Shown one piece after another: positions 1-5,125 of a DNA stretch of 6,070 nucleotides. The notes beneath the pieces were generated by a model. The model saw nothing but the letters and a program-made list of their open reading frames with translations, did not search any database and had not been told where the DNA came from. A program made the position numbers and the translations under genes. Within the stretch, counting starts at the first letter, position 1; each line of letters opens with the position of its first letter. Source of the DNA: Anaerolineae bacterium (GTDB lineage: Bacteria > Chloroflexota > Anaerolineae > Aggregatilineales > Phototrophicaceae); NCBI GenBank assembly GCA_015492875.1, contig WGEI01000431.1, positions 1-6,070 on the forward strand, in the 5' to 3' direction.

Positions 1-2
1 AT

Positions 3-509
3 GATGATAAACACGGGGAAACTTTGCCTGTGCAACCCGCACAGGTTGAGGAATTGCCCGCCTTTGATTTCTCCCCATCGCGCCCCCGCCCCCGTGAAAC
101 GGCGATTTTGTATGATGACCCTAGCGCATATTGGCGACATGACCCAAATGCACCTAGAGGTACAGCGACATTAAGCCCGAAAAGAGAAATTATTTTAGTC
201 ATTCGCGGTATGATTGAACGGGTTTTTCTTGAAGAAAATCAGTCCGTGATTTTGGGGCGTGCGGATCCAAGCGCGCCTCTCAGTCGTCGGCTTATCAACC
301 TCATGTCCTATGGCGCGCTAGACCGCGGGGTATCTCGTCGCCATGCCCGCTTGTACCTGAAAGACAATAATCTTTATTTAACCGACCTCAATAGTACCAA
401 TGGCACTTATCTGGCTGGTAAGCGGTTGAACCCGAATGAACCCATTTTGCTGCGTAATGGCGATGAGATATTGCTGGGGCGGCTTGCCATAGAAATTCTA
501 TTCCACTGA
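3..509 (+). CDS. FHA domain protein, 5' end outside window
   Basis: This is the C-terminal part of a forkhead-associated protein, a module that binds phosphothreonine peptides made by Ser/Thr kinases. The frame is open to the left edge with no stop, so the true start is probably upstream. The first possible start inside the window is a TTG at 24, which has no convincing ribosome binding site and is probably internal. Counting from that TTG, residues 1-55 are a proline- and charge-rich linker without clear structure. The FHA fold runs from about 56 to 161, with G78-R79 on the first phosphopeptide loop, S104-R105-R106-H107 and N123-S-T-N126-G127-T at the canonical sites, and R144-N-G-D-E near the end. 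About 20 residues separate GR from SRRH, an insert I associate with Chloroflexota FHA proteins. All key binding residues are intact. The partner kinase and the N-terminal domain are not visible. The FHA call is secure; the cellular role is unknown. Confidence 0.93.
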   Translation, partial: DDKHGETLPVQPAQVEELPAFDFSPSRPRPRETAILYDDPSAYWRHDPNAPRGTATLSPKREIILVIRGMIERVFLEENQSVILGRADPSAPLSRRLINLMSYGALDRGVSRRHARLYLKDNNLYLTDLNSTNGTYLAGKRLNPNEPILLRNGDEILLGRLAIEILFH

Positions 510-541
510 TTTTCATCAACCTCCCTGATAAGCCTTGCCAC

Positions 542-550
542 TGCTATAAT
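542..550 (+). promoter_or_regulatory. Extended -10 promoter for hpt operon
   Basis: The string TGCTATAAT is a perfect extended -10 element (TGn followed by TATAAT). It lies 33 bp upstream of the first hpt ATG, in the only sizeable plus-strand intergenic gap. There is no good -35 hexamer 16-18 bp upstream, which is normal for extended -10 promoters. Transcription would be expected to start near 556-558, giving a leader of about 25 nt and driving hpt together with the overlapping nucleotidyltransferase gene. This is a prediction from consensus only. Confidence 0.55.
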
Positions 551-565
551 CGTTGCCCTTATAGC
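543..565. repeat. Inverted repeat over -10 box and start site
   Basis: GCTATAA (543-549) and TTATAGC (559-565) are exact inverted copies of 7 bp separated by 9 nt. The left arm covers most of the -10 hexamer, and the spacer covers the predicted transcription start. The arrangement could be an operator for a dimeric repressor. It is AT-rich, has no T-tract after it, and sits at rather than after the promoter, so it is unlikely to be a terminator. A chance match is possible. Confidence 0.35.
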
Positions 566-582
566 CAGTTAAATACGGAGAA

Positions 583-1155
583 ATGGGCAGCATCATGGTT
601 CTTCCACATGAGAAATACCTCAAAGAAGTCCTCATCGACGAACATACCCTACAAAATCGTATTGCTGAACTCGGCGCAGAGATTTCCCGCGATTATGCCG
701 ATGTTGATAACCTTGTGTTAATTTGTATTCTCAAGGGTGGGGTGATGTTTTTGACAGATATTATGCGTCATATCACAGTGCCCCATGAAATTGATTTTAT
801 GGCCGCAGCTAGTTATGGACGGGGCGCACGTTCTACATCGGGCACAGTGCGGATTGAGATGGATATTCGCACACAGATTGAAGACCGTCATCTACTCATT
901 GTTGAGGATATTATCGATAGCGGCTATACTCTCTCTTTCGTGATGGAAACATTGCAGGCGCGCCGTCCCGCCAGCTTAAAATTATGCACTTTGTTGGATA
1001 AAGCTGCTCGTCGTGAAGTAGATGTTTCTCCTGATTATGTTGGCTTTAGCATTGATAACAAGTTTGTTTTTGGCTATGGTCTGGATTTAGATGAGAAATA
1101 TCGTAACTTGCCCTTTATCGGGGTGGTGGATTTGGATGCTTTGAACGATGAGTGA
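583..1155 (+). CDS. hpt: Hypoxanthine phosphoribosyltransferase
   Basis: This cytoplasmic purine-salvage enzyme condenses hypoxanthine (and usually guanine) with PRPP to give IMP or GMP. The type I phosphoribosyltransferase signatures are all present: the pyrophosphate loop L50-K-G-G53, the flexible-loop S77-Y78-G, the PRPP-binding motif V107-E-D-I-I-D-S-G-Y-T116, the purine-contacting K140 of the LLDK segment, and the C-terminal GYGLDLDEKYRNLPFIGV block (164-181). At 190 residues it is slightly longer than the usual 175-185. The start is uncertain. GGAG at 577-580 lies only 2 nt from ATG 583 but 14 nt from ATG 595 (residue 5); the shorter 186-residue form fits the family length better. The stop overlaps the next gene by 8 bp, which implies co-transcription and probably coupled translation. 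The function is confident; only the start is in doubt. Confidence 0.97.
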   Translation: MGSIMVLPHEKYLKEVLIDEHTLQNRIAELGAEISRDYADVDNLVLICILKGGVMFLTDIMRHITVPHEIDFMAAASYGRGARSTSGTVRIEMDIRTQIEDRHLLIVEDIIDSGYTLSFVMETLQARRPASLKLCTLLDKAARREVDVSPDYVGFSIDNKFVFGYGLDLDEKYRNLPFIGVVDLDALNDE

Positions 1156-2635
1156 ACAACTTATCCCCACAACGCCTAATCGTCCGCTTATCTGGACAGA
1201 TTTCGTTCTCGATTTACAAGATGCCCTCTTTGACAAACAACAAGAGGTTTATATTGTCGGTGGTGCGGTACGAGATGCTTATTTGCACCGCCCAATCAAA
1301 GATGTTGACCTTGCCACCCCCCACAATGCCGTACAACTTGCGCGTTATATCGCAGATACATTCGATGGTGATGTATATGTTTTAGATGCCGAGCGTGATA
1401 TTGGCCGTGTTCTGTTAGATTTGCCCCAAGAAGGGCGCATTATGATTGACGTTGCTCGTTTTCGGGGGGGAGATTTGCTTGCCGACCTTATAGACCGCGA
1501 TTTCACATTCAATGCGATGGCGGTAGATTTGCACGGAGATTTGGGTTTATTGATTGACCCCTTATCTGGTGCAGATGATATTGAAAACAAACTTTTGCGC
1601 GCCTGCACCCAACATGCCATAGCGGATGACCCCATTCGCGCATTACGCGCCGTGCGGCAGAGTGTTCAACTTGGTTATCGTATTGAAGCTGAGACAATGC
1701 AAGCTATTCGCCGTCATTGCGTCGATTTGGAATATGTCTCTCCAGAACGTATTCGGGATGAGCTGTTTAATATCTTCAGCAGCGATAAACCTGCCCAAGC
1801 TTTACGTGTGGCCAATGTATTGGGTGTGTTGTCAGTGATTTTTCCAGAGCTAGTTGCGCTTTCAAAAATCTCGTACCAGCCTTTTGCAGAAAATGTGTGG
1901 CAACACACTTTAACTTTAGTGGAAACTCTGCACACTTTACTTGTCGCCATTAGTCCGAAACGAACTGATAATACGGCTGCCGCTTTTGGTTTAGGCATGT
2001 TGGTGATTCAGTTAGACCGCTTTCGCCCCCAATTACAAGCGCATATCAGTGCCCATTGGCCTAATGCACGAGTGCATCAAGCATTGCTAATATTTGCCGC
2101 GTTATTGCATGATGCCGGTTGTGCCATCTTGGAAACCGAGTTTGAACGATTTAGCGCCTGCCTTGCAGCCGAACGTGCCGATAGCTTGCGTTTGAGCAAA
2201 GCGGAAAAAGTGCGAGTTGCTACGGTCATTGAGCACCATCATCGCTTATTGGATTTTCCCGTAAATCCTACAGCTTTAGATATTCACCGTTATTGGTATC
2301 AGTTAGGGGATGCGGGTATTGATGTGTGTTTACTTGGGTTGTCCGACTATTTGGCAACTGTTGGGGTGCACATCAATCAAGATGAGTGGCTGTCTTTGGT
2401 GGATCGCGTGGTTATTTTGTTAGATGCCTATTTCAACTCATATGATCAGCTTGTCAATCCGGTTTTACCTATTGATGGGGTTCAACTTATTGAGACGTTG
2501 GAAATAGAGCGCGGCCCCATTATTGGTGAACTACTGGATTATATTAGGGAAGCACAAGTTTCTGGCGATATACACAATGCTGAAGATGCGATTAATATCG
2601 CTCGTGAATATCTGATAACACGTGGTTTAAAGTAG
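1148..2635 (+). CDS. tRNA nucleotidyltransferase (CCA/CC-adding type) with HD domain
   Basis: This is a class II nucleotidyltransferase of the CCA-adding/poly(A) polymerase family fused to an HD domain; its likely role is building or repairing the tRNA 3' CCA end. In the catalytic head I see G38-G-A-V-R-D43, the metal-binding D52-V-D54, the R117-D-F-T-F-N-A-M-A125 motif, and a DDxxR version of the EDxxR nucleotide-selection motif at D160-D-P-I-R164 followed by ALRAVR. The neck ERIRDEL is at 200-206. The HD domain (about 245-405) has H253, H321-D322, HHH 363-365 and D400. The C-terminal block GPIIGELLDYIREAQ (456-470) is also typical. Two oddities stand out. Between D101-V-A-R104 and D114-L the flexible loop of CCA-adding enzymes is essentially absent, as in CC-adding enzymes. 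The HD domain has HDAGC where HDxGK is usual and no GH pair after it. Family membership is certain; whether it adds CCA, CC or A is open, so no gene symbol is given. Confidence 0.9.
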   Translation: MSEQLIPTTPNRPLIWTDFVLDLQDALFDKQQEVYIVGGAVRDAYLHRPIKDVDLATPHNAVQLARYIADTFDGDVYVLDAERDIGRVLLDLPQEGRIMIDVARFRGGDLLADLIDRDFTFNAMAVDLHGDLGLLIDPLSGADDIENKLLRACTQHAIADDPIRALRAVRQSVQLGYRIEAETMQAIRRHCVDLEYVSPERIRDELFNIFSSDKPAQALRVANVLGVLSVIFPELVALSKISYQPFAENVWQHTLTLVETLHTLLVAISPKRTDNTAAAFGLGMLVIQLDRFRPQLQAHISAHWPNARVHQALLIFAALLHDAGCAILETEFERFSACLAAERADSLRLSKAEKVRVATVIEHHHRLLDFPVNPTALDIHRYWYQLGDAGIDVCLLGLSDYLATVGVHINQDEWLSLVDRVVILLDAYFNSYDQLVNPVLPIDGVQLIETLEIERGPIIGELLDYIREAQVSGDIHNAEDAINIAREYLITRGLK

Positions 2636-3055
2636 ACGCTCTAACTCCTGTAGCCGCAAACGGGCTTCTTCTTCCGGTACTTCAAAATGCATACTCATTG
2701 CTATAGAGTTGCGTGTTGCTGGGCGCAGTTGCGCAACCATTTCTTGCGGCATGATGATCATACGGGCAAAAGCATTTAGGGTGTTTTCATTGGGGATTAG
2801 GTTGCCGAGTTCGCGCATTTGCCCCCACGGGCAATTGACAACATGGCGGGCTAATAACCGCGCTACCGATATTCGGGGGGAGTAATAATCACGCACAGAT
2901 AAAAATGTGCCAGAGAGCTGATTAATATCAACTTCTTCCCACATGCCATCCTTCGGACGATGGAGCATTAACTCTACGGGAACAGGTGGGGTATCAATCT
3001 CAAATTCGTGCAAAAGTTCTTGAGCAATTGCTTCTAATTGTTCGTGAATGCTCAC
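2627..3055 (-). CDS. Degenerate ImmA/IrrE-like (M78) protein
   Basis: This 142-residue soluble protein has the outline of an ImmA/IrrE metallopeptidase domain. It starts with a helix and PPVPV (23-27), then a strand ending in LSGT (47-50), a helix around 61-75, the segment E90-NTL-N94-AFA-RMIIMP (90-103) that resembles the family ExxANxFAxxLLMP, and a C-terminal HFEVPEEEARLRLQEL (123-138) resembling the FxVSxxAxxxRL ending. The catalytic HExxH is missing: the matching helix reads LLARHVVNC (67-75). The probable third metal ligand E90 survives. It is therefore unlikely to be an active zinc protease and may act as a binding or regulatory protein. No cognate XRE repressor is adjacent, so an ImmA-ImmR type switch is not supported. 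The GTG start overlaps the rsmD stop as GTGA, and its 3' end overlaps the convergent nucleotidyltransferase gene by 9 bp. The gene is very likely real; the fold assignment is by pattern only. Confidence 0.7.
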   Translation of the reverse strand: MSIHEQLEAIAQELLHEFEIDTPPVPVELMLHRPKDGMWEEVDINQLSGTFLSVRDYYSPRISVARLLARHVVNCPWGQMRELGNLIPNENTLNAFARMIIMPQEMVAQLRPATRNSIAMSMHFEVPEEEARLRLQELERLL

Positions 3056-3660
3056 GCCGTTGTGCTCCCGTTGGTATCTTGTGCATTGTCTTTTGGTTGG
3101 GCAACGCTTTCTGTGAAAAGGAGTAAAGTTCGTCCATACTTGCGGCGGTCTACTTCTTGTAATAGGGGAAAGGCTTCTGTTATATCACGCATTTCCTTAG
3201 GGTCTATTTGCACAATAACCTGCGTACCCTCTGGTATCCACGCTGGGTTGGCATGAAGCGCCTCTAAAGTTTTCCACCATAAATCAACATACTGGGGTGG
3301 GGCAACATAAATGTAATCATAAACACGCGCAGGCGCTTTTTTTAGGAGGACAAATGCGTTAGCTTGCCGTACAACAGCTTGCCCTTCTAAACCTGTAATG
3401 CGCAAATTTTCCCGTATTGTTTTAATGGCATTTCGGTTCATATCAACTAGCAGTGCATGTTCTGCGCCTCTACTCAAGGCTTCAATACCCACACTGCCCG
3501 TGCCGCTGAATAAATCGAGGAAGTTCGTGCCTATAATAGCTGGTCCAATGATATTAAATAAGGACTCTTTGACACGGTCCATAATTGGGCGCGTGCTACC
3601 ACCGGGGACTAGTTTCAGCCGTCGGCCTTTAGCCTTGCCTGCAATTACACGAAGTGGCAT
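3052..3660 (-). CDS. rsmD: 16S rRNA (guanine966-N2)-methyltransferase RsmD
   Basis: RsmD transfers a methyl group from S-adenosylmethionine to N2 of G966 (E. coli numbering) of 16S rRNA during 30S assembly. The N-terminal MPLRVIAGKAKGRRL and TRPIMDRVKESLFNI (23-37) blocks are diagnostic of the family. The SAM-binding motif I is F47-LDLFSGTGSVGIEAL (47-62), an acidic residue ends the next strand at D73, and the C-terminal YGRTLLLF (175-182) is typical. The catalytic motif IV, normally DPP[FY], reads A120-P-P-Q-Y124 after YDYIYV; I recall this variant from Chloroflexota relatives but could not verify it. The length of 202 residues includes a polar tail of about 18. The ATG lies 2 nt after the UroD-like stop, and the stop overlaps the next start, so it is embedded in an operon. 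The usual neighbour coaD is not seen here. Confidence 0.93.
   Translation of the reverse strand: MPLRVIAGKAKGRRLKLVPGGSTRPIMDRVKESLFNIIGPAIIGTNFLDLFSGTGSVGIEALSRGAEHALLVDMNRNAIKTIRENLRITGLEGQAVVRQANAFVLLKKAPARVYDYIYVAPPQYVDLWWKTLEALHANPAWIPEGTQVIVQIDPKEMRDITEAFPLLQEVDRRKYGRTLLLFTESVAQPKDNAQDTNGSTTA
3065..3069 (-). promoter_or_regulatory. Ribosome binding site fixing a GTG start
   Basis: Read on the minus strand this is GGGAG, 9 nt before the GTG codon at 3055-3053 and inside the end of rsmD. It supports GTG as the start of the ImmA-like gene, since no ATG lies in frame nearby at the expected N-terminus. With the GTGA stop-start overlap it points to translational coupling with rsmD. Confidence 0.6.
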
Positions 3661-3662
3661 CG

Positions 3663-4658
3663 TTAAATTCTCGCCGTTTCCTCTACAATTTGACGCATCG
3701 CTTTTAAGTTAGACCGCGGAGTTATAATGGGTGCTGGACCACCAGCAGATAGAATTAACCGCCGCTGGTTCATGTCCATGAGGGCTTTTCGGGCGCTATC
3801 ACGGATGGACATGGGCGTGCCATATAGCAAGTCATCCCGTGTGCGCACACCGCCGCACGCCGCCCCTTCAAACAAAGTGCGCCCTTCACTCAGGTCTGGA
3901 CGTTGGTGCTGAACTCCCCAGTTGAAAAATTGAGCAGGATAAGTTCCCATTAACCGCATCATAGGGGCTTGCCCCAATACCGAAACACCATTTAACCACC
4001 AACCATGCGGTACACTCTCTAGTATCTTACGGTCATAGGGTGTGCCAAACGTTACATACTCCTCTTCTGAGATTACATCGTAACTGGCATGTTCAACCAT
4101 TAACAAAATGCCGCTAATGGGGATTTTTCGTAAAGTATCTATAAAATTAAGCGTATTTTCGGTGAGAATGTTTAATCCGGTACGCAAACGGTCATGATTT
4201 ACCCGCATATCCCGCAGTAACTGTACCCGCCCGCTTAGTAGTTCTGCTTGGGAGAGCGGGCTATGAATGCCAACAAGGATAGGCGTTTCGTTATCCTCTA
4301 AACCTGCGTGCACTTGTTGTAAGCAAGTTAGCAGCTTTCCATATTCACCGCGCATGACATCTAATGGACGCAGCTCAGTCCATTCAAGCGAACGGTGAAT
4401 AATATGACGGGTGACGCTGTAATGGCCATTGATCGTATCTTGCCAGTTGGTTGTGATGCCATAATCTAACACGCTGTAGGTATTGGCAGGCACAACGACT
4501 AGCATATCCCAGTCAAAGGTCTTCTGATAGTCGATCAATACCTGTGCAAAGTCTGTTGGGCGTTGGTCATCTCCCGGCCAATGACGCCAAATAGTCACAG
4601 GCGCTCTATCTGTGCTTTCGCCAGAAATTGTCTTTTCTAGTCTCTCACGTTTCTGCAT
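3663..4658 (-). CDS. Uroporphyrinogen decarboxylase-like (URO-D superfamily) protein
   Basis: This 331-residue cytoplasmic protein has a URO-D type TIM-barrel layout. The N-terminus MQKRERLEKTISGESTDRAP (1-20) followed by VTIWRHWPGDD matches the URO-D superfamily opening. Next come FDWDMLVVVPANTYSVLDYG (48-67), a mid-barrel GILLMVEH (183-190), YPAQFFNWGVQHQRPDLSEG (240-259), ACGGV (267-271) and a C-terminal GGPAPIITPRSNLKAMR (306-322), like the gG...TP..NL ending. It is not a true HemE: the RQAGRY substrate-binding motif is absent. The place where methyltransferase-type relatives carry an HxCG or HxHG metal motif reads VSVLG (225-229), so the usual metal ligands also appear absent. Candidate roles are a corrinoid or methyl-transfer enzyme relative, or a non-catalytic barrel; I cannot choose. 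It follows the TPR gene by 23 bp and precedes rsmD by 2 bp. No clear ribosome binding site precedes its ATG, so translation may depend on the upstream gene. Confidence 0.82.
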   Translation of the reverse strand: MQKRERLEKTISGESTDRAPVTIWRHWPGDDQRPTDFAQVLIDYQKTFDWDMLVVVPANTYSVLDYGITTNWQDTINGHYSVTRHIIHRSLEWTELRPLDVMRGEYGKLLTCLQQVHAGLEDNETPILVGIHSPLSQAELLSGRVQLLRDMRVNHDRLRTGLNILTENTLNFIDTLRKIPISGILLMVEHASYDVISEEEYVTFGTPYDRKILESVPHGWWLNGVSVLGQAPMMRLMGTYPAQFFNWGVQHQRPDLSEGRTLFEGAACGGVRTRDDLLYGTPMSIRDSARKALMDMNQRRLILSAGGPAPIITPRSNLKAMRQIVEETARI

Positions 4659-4681
4659 AAGTTTGCGTACCGGTATTAGTT

Positions 4682-5038
4682 CTATTCTGCGCTAGCCCCT
4701 AAACCCTCCAGTCGTTGCCTAATCATGCGGCTGAGAATCATATAGCGGTCATCTTCGTTCGTTCTCAGGTCATTAGTATAGACGCCTTCAGCTTCAGAGA
4801 CGCGACGGCTCGCCTTATAAGCTTCTTCTGCCAATGTAAGCGCCTGATTGAATGCTTCAATCGCTTTATCTTTTTCACCTAACGACCGATATACAAGACC
4901 AATCCCATAGTGTGCATCAACATGCGTGGGCGCCATTCCCAACACATCTTCAAATGCCTTAAGCGCCTCTTGATCTTTCCCTTGACGATGCAAGAGCCAT
5001 GCTTCACCAATACGCCCTTCAATAGTTTTTTCTGCCAT
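4682..5038 (-). CDS. Small tetratricopeptide repeat protein
   Basis: This 118-residue soluble protein has two TPR units: about 8-38 (AWLLHRQGKDQEALKAFEDVLGMAPT) and 40-70, each with the W/Y-G-A-P spacing typical of the repeat. It then has a helical, charged tail. The tail contains V86-YTNDLRTNEDDRYMILSRMIRQRL (86-110), which is more specific than a TPR and looks like the signature of a small family; I associate it with Chloroflexota but know no function. TPR units mediate protein-protein contacts. There is no signal peptide or membrane segment. It is the first gene of a four-gene minus-strand unit, with the best ribosome binding site of the group and a candidate promoter upstream. A scaffold role for its neighbours is possible but unproven. 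Confidence 0.88.
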   Translation of the reverse strand: MAEKTIEGRIGEAWLLHRQGKDQEALKAFEDVLGMAPTHVDAHYGIGLVYRSLGEKDKAIEAFNQALTLAEEAYKASRRVSEAEGVYTNDLRTNEDDRYMILSRMIRQRLEGLGASAE

Positions 5039-5045
5039 ATCTGAA

Positions 5046-5052
5046 CTCCTTC
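5046..5052 (-). promoter_or_regulatory. Strong ribosome binding site of TPR gene
   Basis: Read on the minus strand this is GAAGGAG, 7 nt before the ATG at 5038-5036. It is the strongest Shine-Dalgarno sequence of the minus-strand genes and settles the start of the TPR protein. Confidence 0.75.
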
Positions 5053-5088
5053 AATTGCGATCATATTGCCCAACATGAAGACAGTGCT

Positions 5089-5117
5089 ATTGTACAGATA
5101 GGGTAGGTCAAAAACAA
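5089..5117 (-). promoter_or_regulatory. Candidate promoter of the TPR-UroD-rsmD unit
   Basis: On the minus strand the gap after the membrane-protein gene contains TTGTTT (5117-5112) and TACAAT (5094-5089) with an exact 17-bp spacer. The -10 matches the sigma-70 consensus at 5 of 6 positions; the -35 matches at only 3. Transcription would start near 5082, about 44 nt before the TPR ATG. TTGACC just inside the spacer is a better -35 hexamer but sits only 11 bp from TACAAT. Read-through from the membrane-protein gene is also possible, because no convincing terminator is present in the gap. Confidence 0.4.
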
Positions 5118-5125
5118 GCGACCCC

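Noticed and set aside
1345..1998. Several minus-strand open frames of 62-96 codons opposite the nucleotidyltransferase gene.
   Set aside because: All are antisense to strongly conserved motifs and show Ser/Arg-rich, low-quality composition typical of shadow frames.
3327..3343. GC-rich GCGCAGGCGC followed by seven T on the plus strand, resembling a rho-independent terminator.
   Set aside because: Only a 3-bp stem with a 4-nt loop is sterically possible, and the stretch lies inside rsmD, where it encodes KKAPAR on the other strand.
3344..3362. Perfect AGGAGG followed by ATG on the plus strand within rsmD.
   Set aside because: The reading frame stops after two codons (ATG CGT TAG), so there is no gene; the pattern is chance antisense sequence.
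2627..3660. ImmA-ImmR type mobile-element switch or toxin-antitoxin pair.
   Set aside because: There is no XRE repressor or toxin next to the ImmA-like gene, its HExxH is absent, and the neighbours are housekeeping genes with no integrase or attachment site.
3663..4658. Possibility that the UroD-like gene is hemE of the haem pathway.
   Set aside because: The HemE substrate motif RQAGRY is missing and no other haem gene is present.
4668..4675. Perfect 8-bp palindrome TACCGGTA in the 23-bp gap between the TPR and UroD-like genes.
   Set aside because: It does not extend beyond 8 bp, cannot form a stable hairpin and shows no second copy nearby; it is expected by chance at this scale.
5099..5124. 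GGTC/GACC inverted repeat after the membrane-protein stop as a possible terminator on the minus strand.
   Set aside because: The stem is only 4 bp with mismatched flanks, and no T-tract follows it; the T run is in the loop.
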